From contig CABJAV010000049.1 in assembly GCA_902363675.1 (NCBI GenBank), positions 1-10,427 on the forward strand: a DNA stretch of 10,427 bases. The letters run 5' to 3'. How positions within the stretch are numbered: the first letter of the stretch is position 1; every line of letters starts with the position of its first letter. Source of the DNA: Lachnospiraceae bacterium (GTDB taxonomy: Bacteria; Bacillota; Clostridia; Lachnospirales; Lachnospiraceae). The translations under genes and the position numbers were made by a program. Of this stretch, positions 5,553 through 10,427 are shown one piece after another. A model generated the notes under the pieces. It saw nothing but the letters and a program-made list of their open reading frames with translations. It did no database searches and had not been told where the DNA came from.

Positions 5553-5708
5553 TTTCCTAAACTTCTTGAATCTGATGACAAACGATATTCATTCGAATTT
5601 GCAGCTGGGGGAACAATGGAAATTTTCGACAAAATTGATAAAATCGGATATGCGGTTCATATTGAACCAATTGAATATGATGCAGACGGAAACGCAACAA
5701 ATTTATAA
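5553..5708 (+). pseudogene. Probable displaced 3' fragment of variable-domain gene 2
   Basis: Just beyond the IS, one frame is open without a good start and has clean codon use: FPKLLESDDKRYSFEFAAGG, TMEIFDKIDKIGYAVHIEPI, then EYDADGNATNL and a stop at 5706-5708. It ends shortly before a terminator of the same type that closes other genes here, so this is where the original gene would have ended. Removing the IS with one of several possible joins puts it in frame with the gene at 2974. ATG 5616, with GGGGGAA upstream, could allow a 30-residue peptide to be made. The alternative frame from 5509 is also open but has poorer composition. The assignment rests on frame and position, not homology. 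Confidence 0.5.
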
Positions 5709-5736
5709 AAAGACAATTCTATTGCGAATTTAATTC

Positions 5737-5767
5737 AAAGACATGGCTTCGGCTGTGTCTTTTTTTT
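5737..5767 (+). terminator. Intrinsic terminator T3
   Basis: AAAGACATGGC and GCTGTGTCTTT pair around TTCG, followed by a long T run. Nearly identical to the hairpins at 6248 and 8686. Confidence 0.85.
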
Positions 5768-5771
5768 ATTT

Positions 5772-5807
5772 CATATTGAGAATGTAGACAAAACATTTTT
5801 GAAAGGA
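5772..5807 (+). promoter_or_regulatory. Conserved leader box A3 and SD
   Basis: CATATTG (5772-5778), a 4-nt gap, TGTAGAC (5783-5789) then AAAAC, and GAAAGGAG before ATG 5819. Confidence 0.55.
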
Positions 5808-5818
5808 GAAAAAGAGAA

Positions 5819-6217
5819 ATGACAAAAATTGAAAATGAAAGAGAATTGGAAAAAAGATTACAGCAAAGATATATGAGCCAGGGCATGGATTTTCCCACAG
5901 CGTTACACAAAGCATCAGACGGTGTGTGGAAGTTGAGGAAGAAAAAATATACAAAAGAGTATTTTCTTCAGAAAATACACGAACATGATTACATTCTGCA
6001 AAGACTCTGCGAACATATTGTTTTGCGACCAAACGACAATAAGCGTTGTTTTGGAGAAAAAGGCTTCAAAAACATGGTCGATGCAGTGGAAGAAACACTG
6101 GAGACTCAAAAGGATACCGAATTGTATAAGTATTACTATGACATGAAAAATAAAGAACATGACTTCCACGACTTTGAAAGATGGCAGATATGGGGAAGAA
6201 AAGTCGGTATTAAGTAA
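5819..6217 (+). CDS. Hypothetical protein (132 aa)
   Basis: ATG at 5819 follows GAAAGGAG in a conserved leader. The product is rich in Lys, Glu and aromatic residues and predicted largely helical (MTKIENERELEKRLQQRYMS at the N-terminus, GKTYTK-free, ending FERWQIWGRKVGIK). No signal peptide, membrane segment, Cys motif or recognised domain is visible. It is a single-gene unit: a terminator precedes its leader and another follows 30 bases after the stop. Codon use agrees with the neighbours. Function unknown. Confidence 0.82.
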   Translation: MTKIENERELEKRLQQRYMSQGMDFPTALHKASDGVWKLRKKKYTKEYFLQKIHEHDYILQRLCEHIVLRPNDNKRCFGEKGFKNMVDAVEETLETQKDTELYKYYYDMKNKEHDFHDFERWQIWGRKVGIK

Positions 6218-6247
6218 TGGAAAGTCCCTTCCAGAATTATTACGCTT

Positions 6248-6277
6248 AAGACATGGCTCCGGCTGTGTCTTTTTTTT
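6248..6277 (+). terminator. Intrinsic terminator T4
   Basis: AAGACATGGC and GCTGTGTCTT pair around TCCG, followed by eight Ts. An ATG inside this hairpin (6253) is in frame with the next gene but has no ribosome binding site and is not its start. Confidence 0.85.
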
Positions 6278-6282
6278 CATCT

Positions 6283-6319
6283 CATATTGTAAGTGTAAAT
6301 AAAACACAATCGAAAGGAG
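6283..6319 (+). promoter_or_regulatory. Conserved leader box A4 and SD
   Basis: CATATTG (6283-6289), a 4-nt gap, TGTAAAT (6294-6300) then AAAAC, and TCGAAAGGAG before ATG 6328. Confidence 0.55.
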
Positions 6320-6327
6320 AAAAACTT

Positions 6328-8109
6328 ATGACTATTATGAACGAGGGAGAAATCATCATTAACGACAAGACTCGTGCAGGAGAGGTTGCACAGATTTTTG
6401 TGGCTGCAGGAATTTATGACAGCGTGGAGAAAGTTCCGGTTTACGAAGACGATGGAACAACGCCGGAGGAAGCAGGAATCAGCGTCCATGAAGTATTTGG
6501 AGATATTGAACCGGCTCTGCAGGAGGTTGCCGACAAGTGCAAGGAAGCAGGCATCATCCTTAATGGACAGATCTGCTACTCCGGTGACTATGATGGCCGA
6601 TATTACATCACGGACAACGAGGTGGAGGATCTGACTGCTGATGAAATCGGCGTAAGGGAAGCCTCCAATGAGGAGCTGATCGCAGAGTTACAGCGTCGTG
6701 GACTGGATGTAATGGTTCAGGAAAGCAAACCTTCTGAGAGTTCCAAAATGGAAGATCTGCCTGCCCTGTATGCTTATGACATCAAATGGGACACAGACGG
6801 AGATCAGGAGATCTTAGATAGTATTCCAAAAGAAATTCGGATTCCGGATGGAATGGTGGACGATGAGGAGATTTCTGATCACCTGTCAGATGAAACCGGA
6901 TTCTGTCATGCAGGATTTAAACTCGGAATTTATTTCCGTGGAAAAATCATGCCTTGTAACACAAACTGGCTGGATGACGATACCTTCCAGATGTGGTTCG
7001 GGGAAGGCATATTCAAGGACTACGAAGGAGACAGTTACCTGATCAAATTTGAGAAGCATCTCAACGACAATGAATGGGTTGTTGAAATTATCTGGGAAGA
7101 TGATTGCACGACCATCGACCAAATCTGCTGCAATGCGGATGATTACATCACTGCAAACGAAATCTGGAAAATCGAGAGAATCTGTGAAAAGATGATCCAG
7201 CCAGATTCAGATGAAGTTCCTGATACAGATGGAAAAGAAAATTCTGCCGTTGAACTCGGAAAAACATACCAATTTGCTGGTTATAAATGGACAGCCTGTG
7301 AGCTGATCAATAAAGGTAAAACCCTTGTGATTCAGTCCCATGGGGTAACCCATGGAAAATGGCCGGGCTTTAAAATGGAGAAATTTGGCAATGGTAATTA
7401 CTATGCTGATTCCATTGATGGACAGGATATCAGTGCCTATGACAACAAGATGCAAGCACTGTACGATGCCATCAAGGATGCTGAGGATTCATCCGCTTCC
7501 TATGGAAAAGGATTGTACCTCATTCCAAAAGAAAAAGCCGGTTTTACGAGATGTGGAGAACCTGGTTCCGGAAATTACTGGAAGGCACTAAAGGCAGCAG
7601 CGGAAAACGCCAGTTCGTTCGGGGCTGTCAGCTACAACGCGTGGCTTGGTACTGTCTACGGTGGAAACTACGCGTGGTATGTCTACTCGGGTGGCAACTT
7701 CTACAACAACGGCAGCGGTCAGAGCAGCGACTATGTGGTCGCCCCCGCTTTCAATCTCGACTTATCGAAGGTTGAAATTGTTGGCGATGAGATTATTATT
7801 AAGCCAAAAAATTCGCAGAAGCTGGAAATTGACAAGATGCTTACCATAAGTTCTCGTCATGTATCTGCAGATACCAAAGATCTTCTGGATCAGGCTGCTG
7901 ATGACAATGAAGAAGATCCGATGCCTTCTGTATATGAGAAACAGGGATACGGATGGTTTGTTGCGTGCAATCCAGACAATAAAGAAATATGGGACAATTG
8001 CCCTGCTGATCTGGTTCAGTGTATGAAGCTGGCCAGAGATAATGGATGTTTCTGGTTGTGCCTCGATGCAGCCGGTCCAAGAGTAGAAACTCTTGAATTT
8101 TTCGATTAA
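6328..8109 (+). CDS. Large multidomain variable protein 3 (DGR-type target with DUF5983-like C-terminus)
   Basis: ATG 6328, 8 nt after AAAGGAG, gives 593 residues with no export signal. Residues about 1-135 are an acidic module ending in EELIAELQRRGLDV. Residues about 145-260 are a second acidic module (PKEIRIPDGMVDDEEISDHL, then SDETGFCHAGFKLG). Residues about 308-492 are the domain shared with the other two variable proteins, with the hypervariable stretch at 427-474. Residues about 500-593 (MLTISSRHVSADTKDLLDQA, YGWFVACNPD, PADLVQCMKLARDNGCFWLC, then LDAAGPRVETL) resemble the DUF5983 family of mobile-element proteins; that match is from memory of the family pattern. The variable domain therefore sits in the middle of a mosaic, unusual for DGR targets, whose variable region is typically near the C-terminus. 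A structured RNA element follows the stop and leads to the next gene. It is likely a cytosolic recognition protein; the activity of the other modules is unknown. Confidence 0.9.
   Translation: MTIMNEGEIIINDKTRAGEVAQIFVAAGIYDSVEKVPVYEDDGTTPEEAGISVHEVFGDIEPALQEVADKCKEAGIILNGQICYSGDYDGRYYITDNEVEDLTADEIGVREASNEELIAELQRRGLDVMVQESKPSESSKMEDLPALYAYDIKWDTDGDQEILDSIPKEIRIPDGMVDDEEISDHLSDETGFCHAGFKLGIYFRGKIMPCNTNWLDDDTFQMWFGEGIFKDYEGDSYLIKFEKHLNDNEWVVEIIWEDDCTTIDQICCNADDYITANEIWKIERICEKMIQPDSDEVPDTDGKENSAVELGKTYQFAGYKWTACELINKGKTLVIQSHGVTHGKWPGFKMEKFGNGNYYADSIDGQDISAYDNKMQALYDAIKDAEDSSASYGKGLYLIPKEKAGFTRCGEPGSGNYWKALKAAAENASSFGAVSYNAWLGTVYGGNYAWYVYSGGNFYNNGSGQSSDYVVAPAFNLDLSKVEIVGDEIIIKPKNSQKLEIDKMLTISSRHVSADTKDLLDQAADDNEEDPMPSVYEKQGYGWFVACNPDNKEIWDNCPADLVQCMKLARDNGCFWLCLDAAGPRVETLEFFD
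7606..7749 (+). repeat. Variable region 3 (candidate DGR VR)
   Basis: The first 19 bases and the last 15 match copy 1 exactly, although the codons just outside have drifted synonymously. This suits copying from a common template. Variable codons include GCT GTC, TAC AAC, AAC TAC, TAC, GGT, AAC AAC GGC AGC GGT CAG AGC AGC. The 3' loop is the longest of the three copies. Confidence 0.7.
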
Positions 8110-8117
8110 CATATCAG

Positions 8118-8205
8118 CCCGGCGCACCGGGAACTAACAGTTGAGGTTCCCGTGCGCGGGAAACCTCTGTTTTATATTCTGCGAAAATGCGGGAAGAAAG
8201 AGAGG
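8118..8205 (+). promoter_or_regulatory. Structured RNA element B3 with alternative hairpins and anti-SD arm
   Basis: Arm 1 (8118-8134) pairs with arm 2 (8146-8160), again with two bulges; two pairs that are T-A and A-T at 1037 are C-G and G-C here. Alternatively, GAGGTTCCC (8143-8151) pairs with GGGAAACCTC (8158-8167), with one bulged A. CCTCT (8164-8168) can pair with AGAGG (8201-8205), the Shine-Dalgarno of the next gene, across a longer 32-nt loop. Confidence 0.65.
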
Positions 8206-8210
8206 AAATT

Positions 8211-8672
8211 ATGGCAAGAGGATATTTATATGTGGTTAACACGAATGAAAATGAATCGATGCGTGTGTCAGAGGAAGAATTGTATAATCTTACAGGCCAC
8301 CAGTTTGATTATATCGAGAATCTGCCAGATGAGAAATCAGAAACATCGGTTAAAGATCTGGTGCAGAGATTTGCAGCGTATGGAGCAACAACCGGTACAG
8401 AAGAAATGGATGAAGGAAAAATCTCTTATGCATTCCTTACGCAAGAGATTGCAAGAAAGTATTTTGCACCAAGACTGCAGACCCTTAAGGATATGATACC
8501 GGACATGACGGTTGACGATCTTATTGACAATGGCTACAAAATCAAGCAGCTGGTCGAAGACCCGTATGGGGATGCCGTGTACTGGAATGGCTCCTTTTAT
8601 ACATTGGACTACTTCATGCGGAATGTCGGTAATGCAAAAGTGTATTTCGGAAATGTTTTGTATATGAATTAA
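8211..8672 (+). CDS. Hypothetical protein (153 aa)
   Basis: ATG 8211 has GAGG (8202-8205) 5 nt upstream. An earlier in-frame ATG at 8187 has no ribosome binding site and would place the real Shine-Dalgarno inside the gene, so 8211 is chosen. The product opens MARGYLYVVNTNENESMRVS with a predicted strand-rich start, followed by helical segments (EEELYNLTGHQFDYIENL, LTQEIARKYFAPRLQTLKDM) and a C-terminus rich in aromatic residues (YWNGSFYTLDYFMRN). No family is recognised. It is downstream of the third variable protein, in the same transcript, and separated from it by the structured RNA element, so its translation may depend on that element. A terminator follows 13 bases after the stop. Confidence 0.85.
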   Translation: MARGYLYVVNTNENESMRVSEEELYNLTGHQFDYIENLPDEKSETSVKDLVQRFAAYGATTGTEEMDEGKISYAFLTQEIARKYFAPRLQTLKDMIPDMTVDDLIDNGYKIKQLVEDPYGDAVYWNGSFYTLDYFMRNVGNAKVYFGNVLYMN

Positions 8673-8685
8673 GAAGAAAAAAGAA

Positions 8686-8714
8686 GGACATGGCTTCGGC
8701 GGTGTCTTTTTTTT
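8686..8714 (+). terminator. Intrinsic terminator T5
   Basis: GGACATGGC and GCGGTGTC pair around TTCG, with one G-G mismatch, followed by eight Ts. A close relative of T3 and T4. Confidence 0.8.
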
Positions 8715-8718
8715 ATTT

Positions 8719-8758
8719 CATATTGGTGATGTAAAACAAAATTCATCATCGAAAGGAG
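8719..8758 (+). promoter_or_regulatory. Conserved leader box A5 and SD
   Basis: CATATTG (8719-8725), a 4-nt gap, TGTAAAAC (8730-8737), then TCGAAAGGAG. Unlike the other copies, it leads into a 15-residue reading frame rather than a full gene. Confidence 0.5.
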
Positions 8759-8768
8759 ACATGAGACT

Positions 8769-8816
8769 ATGAAAAAAGAGAAATGTAAAATCATCGAAAA
8801 ACCTCCTCAGTCTTGA
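8769..8816 (+). CDS. Possible leader peptide or gene remnant (15 aa)
   Basis: ATG 8769 lies 10 nt after AGGAG and encodes MKKEKCKIIEKPPQS before TGA at 8814-8816. It has a full conserved leader and ribosome binding site, so it is probably translated. Two readings are possible: a leader peptide, because its Pro-Pro codons include ACCTCC (8801-8806), which is complementary to GGAGGT (8860-8865), the Shine-Dalgarno of the next gene; or the truncated start of a lost gene. The following 55 bases up to the next ATG hold another TGTAAACAA (8825-8833) but no clear gene. Confidence 0.4.
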   Translation: MKKEKCKIIEKPPQS

Positions 8817-8871
8817 AATTTTTGTGTAAACAAGGAAACAAGAGTTTTAAAGAAAGAATGGAGGTAATATT

Positions 8872-9507
8872 ATGGGACAGAGAAGCCAAATATATATCAG
8901 ATACAACGTGAATTATGTAAGTGGAGCGGCAACACCAAATCCAAAAACATATAACTGGAAGGGATTAATTGCAAGATATTTTGGATGGAATTATGGCGAA
9001 AGAATGATAAGTCGTGCAAGATATGTTATAGAGGAAATCCAGAATGAATTTATGAAATATAAATGGAAGTTTGGAGAAAAAGAGGAACTTGAAAAATTAA
9101 AACGATTTTGCGAGACGAATTTTGATATGAAGGATATTGTACTTAGCTCCGATATTCTCAAGGAAGTTGAAGATTATAATGAAGGAGATTTACAGTATTT
9201 ATTCGATCAGGATAATAATGATGGGCAGCTTTTTATTGATGTGACGGATGTTGGAATTAAATATTGCTTTATGAGCTTTTACAATAAAGGCGAGCCTATG
9301 GATGGTGAACATTATATGAAATGGAATTGTGAATGCAAAAATCATCCAGATTGGCATGTGCCATATAAGTACATGAATCGTAAAACAATATCGTATACGG
9401 AAAGAAATATTAAAAAGATTGATCAAATGGCTACGCTTATGATGCCAGGAGAAATTAAGTCTTTTGTAGAAGATGATTATTCTTATTTGCTTACATCAGT
9501 GTTGTAA
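8872..9507 (+). CDS. Hypothetical protein (211 aa)
   Basis: ATG 8872 follows GGAGGT (8860-8865). The protein opens MGQRSQIYIRYNVNYVSG and has a dense, conserved-looking block GLIARYFGWNYGERMISRAR at residues 31-50. A helical charged stretch follows, then an acidic strand-rich centre (DNNDGQLFIDVTDVGIKYCF) and a C-terminal part with CEC and nearby His residues (WNCECKNHPDWHVPYKY) that might bind metal. It resembles hypothetical proteins of Clostridia mobile regions but I cannot name a family. The coding sequence is more AT-rich than the variable-domain genes. Its Shine-Dalgarno can pair with a sequence inside the upstream 15-residue frame. A terminator follows 32 bases after the stop. Confidence 0.85.
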   Translation: MGQRSQIYIRYNVNYVSGAATPNPKTYNWKGLIARYFGWNYGERMISRARYVIEEIQNEFMKYKWKFGEKEELEKLKRFCETNFDMKDIVLSSDILKEVEDYNEGDLQYLFDQDNNDGQLFIDVTDVGIKYCFMSFYNKGEPMDGEHYMKWNCECKNHPDWHVPYKYMNRKTISYTERNIKKIDQMATLMMPGEIKSFVEDDYSYLLTSVL

Positions 9508-9539
9508 AAATGATATTGAAATTATATCACAAACAAAAC

Positions 9540-9567
9540 AAAAGCACAGCTTCGACTGTGCTTTTTT
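9540..9567 (+). terminator. Intrinsic terminator T6
   Basis: AAAGCACAG and CTGTGCTTT form a perfect 9-bp stem around CTTCGA, followed by seven Ts. Confidence 0.88.
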
Positions 9568-9572
9568 TATTT

Positions 9573-9611
9573 CATATTGAAGATGAAAACAAAAACGTTT
9601 TTGAAAGGAGA
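9573..9611 (+). promoter_or_regulatory. Conserved leader box A6 and SD
   Basis: CATATTG (9573-9579), a 4-nt gap, TGAAAAC (9584-9590) then AAAAAC, and GAAAGGAGAG before ATG 9620. Confidence 0.5.
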
Positions 9612-9619
9612 GAAAACAA

Positions 9620-10231
9620 ATGGTAACAGATGGAATTTTATGTGCAGTACAGGGAATGACAGACCGGTTCGATACAACGGAGGCAAAGAATGCAGGAAAT
9701 GCGATTTTCGAGATGCTTGCTGATTTTGATGAAGGCATGTGGGAGAAACTTACAAATTCATATGCTGTGGATGCATGGTTGAGTCAGCATATCAAAAAAG
9801 CATTTATAAGCAATCCCTTGAGAGAGAGATTTACGTACGGAGAAGAAGGACTTATTACAAAAAGCGATATCTTGCGTGCAATGAATACGGGAGGGATTAA
9901 GTTTGCAGAAAATGCGTATGGATGCTGTGGTATCTGTTGTGTAATTAATGACCATGCGTTTTGTTTAAAAACCGATTCGGAGACATTTAAGGAATTCGAA
10001 GAAAAGAATTCGAAAGAGGATATTGCCGATATTATCCATAGCTGCATTAAGACTCCGGAAGCGGCACAAGCTTACGGTCTGGAAAAAACAGAATGGGTGT
10101 ATTTTTACTCGATGATTTCGGTTGCTTTCCCGTCAGGCGAAAAAGATATTCCTGCAGATGTACTTATTGAAAACATGAGCCCAAAGCAGAAAAAGGACAT
10201 GTATCAGATATTACGGAAAGAAATGGAATAA
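9620..10231 (+). CDS. Hypothetical protein with CCxxCC motif (203 aa)
   Basis: ATG 9620 lies 8 nt after AAAGGAGAG. The N-terminal half is helical and acidic (NAIFEMLADFDEGMWEKLTN). Residues 100-110 carry YGCCGICCVIN, a CCxxCC cluster (C102, C103, C106, C107), with further Cys at 8 and 115. This could bind metal or form disulphides, though no known family with this cluster is recognised. The C-terminal part ends in a charged helix (MSPKQKKDMYQILRKEME). No signal peptide or membrane span is apparent. It is a single-gene unit between two terminators, like the gene at 5819. Function unknown. Confidence 0.85.
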   Translation: MVTDGILCAVQGMTDRFDTTEAKNAGNAIFEMLADFDEGMWEKLTNSYAVDAWLSQHIKKAFISNPLRERFTYGEEGLITKSDILRAMNTGGIKFAENAYGCCGICCVINDHAFCLKTDSETFKEFEEKNSKEDIADIIHSCIKTPEAAQAYGLEKTEWVYFYSMISVAFPSGEKDIPADVLIENMSPKQKKDMYQILRKEME

Positions 10232-10238
10232 GAAAGAG

Positions 10239-10267
10239 GAAAAGTGTGGCATATGCTGCACTTTTTT
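10239..10267 (+). terminator. Intrinsic terminator T7
   Basis: GAAAAGTGTGGC and GCTGCACTTTTTTC pair around ATAT with G-U pairs in the upper stem. It is a close relative of T1. No CATATTG box follows, so the module series ends here. Confidence 0.85.
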
Positions 10268-10295
10268 CTTGTGTAAATTCTTGTGTAATCCTTGT

Positions 10296-10345
10296 TTTCC
10301 ATTGTCTGACTACTCCCACAGGCAAGCCTGTGGGGTTCTTACTGC
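10296..10345 (-). ncRNA. Right end / omega-RNA-like 3' hairpin of another TnpB-type element
   Basis: On the minus strand, GTAAGAACCCCACAGGC-TT-GCCTGTGGGAGTAGTCA contains a perfect 9-bp stem (CCCACAGGC/GCCTGTGGG). This is the pattern typical of the right end of IS605/IS1341-type elements, where the hairpin closes the guide RNA scaffold and the flanking DNA supplies the guide. The element would extend beyond the right edge, with its end near 10301-10307. This is recognition of a family pattern, not a database match. Confidence 0.5.
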
Positions 10346-10426
10346 CAAGTTTAGCCTGTAATCGTGCACCATACGAATATTTTCATAGGCTTTGGAATAC
10401 AGGTATAAGTCTGTTTGAGTAAGAAC
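10310..10426 (-). CDS. Possible C-terminus of a tnpB (partial)
   Basis: One minus-strand frame is open from the right window edge to TAG at 10312-10310. It encodes 38 residues (VLTQTDLYLYSKAYENIRMV, then HDYRLNLAVRTPQACLWE), and the stop lies in the 3' flank of the right-end hairpin. Overlap of a tnpB 3' end with its own guide scaffold is usual for these elements, but no catalytic motif is within the window. Coding status is uncertain. Confidence 0.35.
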   Translation of the reverse strand, partial: VLTQTDLYLYSKAYENIRMVHDYRLNLAVRTPQACLWE

Positions 10427-10427
10427 T

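Noticed and set aside
5509..5733. 74-residue frame after the IS as the gene
   Set aside because: It starts inside the IS end without a ribosome site and has poorer composition than the overlapping frame at 5553-5708, although I cannot exclude it completely.
6253..6327. Upstream start of the 593-residue gene at ATG 6253
   Set aside because: That ATG is inside a terminator hairpin and has no ribosome site; ATG 6328 has AAAGGAG at 8-nt spacing. The N-terminal translation from 6253 is just terminator and leader sequence.
1037..8160. B-type elements as integron attC sites (hairpins with extrahelical bases between small genes)
   Set aside because: attC sites need outer GTTRRRY/RYYYAAC core boxes. 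Here GTTCCC lies at the inner end of the stem and lacks the purine run. There is no integrase in the window, and the third SD-complementary arm is better explained by translational control.
1..10427. CRISPR array, tRNA or rRNA
   Set aside because: No regularly spaced direct repeats with unique spacers, and no cloverleaf or ribosomal sequence, were seen. The recurring sequences are terminator/leader modules and variable-domain genes.

Overview
The window looks like an accessory region, probably part of a plasmid, integrative element or phage-like island, of a Gram-positive gut-type Clostridia (Lachnospiraceae-like). This is inferred from moderate-to-low GC, strong AAAGGAG-type ribosome binding sites, short hypothetical genes almost all on the plus strand, and IS200/IS605 elements. 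There is no rRNA, tRNA or CRISPR array and no recognisable housekeeping gene.

Layout. 1-1631: a partial gene with a hypervariable C-type-lectin-like domain, then two small genes, each preceded by the same structured RNA element. 1681-2863: an intrinsic terminator and conserved leader, then a small gene, a zinc-ribbon gene and an in-frame continuation beyond its TGA stop. 2892-5708: terminator and leader, then a second hypervariable-domain gene whose 3' end appears to be split by an IS200/IS605 insertion (tnpA and tnpB on the minus strand). 5737-6217: terminator, leader and one hypothetical gene. 6248-8672: terminator, leader, a large multidomain gene carrying the third hypervariable domain, a third copy of the structured RNA element, and one more gene. 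8686-10267: two more terminator/leader blocks with hypothetical genes, then a last terminator. 10296-10427: the apparent right end (omega-RNA-like 3' hairpin) of another TnpB-type element that lies mostly outside the window.

Main observations. (1) Three proteins share a domain of about 180 residues. Within it, about 140 bp varies almost only at codon positions 1 and 2 while third bases and the scaffold stay fixed. This is the signature of adenine-directed diversification by a diversity-generating retroelement (DGR). No reverse transcriptase or template repeat lies in the window, so any such machinery would act from elsewhere. (2) Three intergenic elements (starting at 1037, 1358 and 8118) can each fold two mutually exclusive ways, with compensatory base changes and a third arm able to pair with the downstream Shine-Dalgarno. 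This looks like an undescribed translational switch. (3) Six genes are each preceded by an intrinsic terminator followed by a bipartite box, CATATTG-N4-TGTAAAC, with invariant spacing. (4) The IS insertion has probably truncated the second variable protein and left its 3' part open downstream.

Together the region reads as a modular array of individually punctuated genes, three of them potential targets of trans-acting diversification, with RNA-level control of the small downstream genes. The molecular functions of most proteins cannot be assigned from sequence alone.
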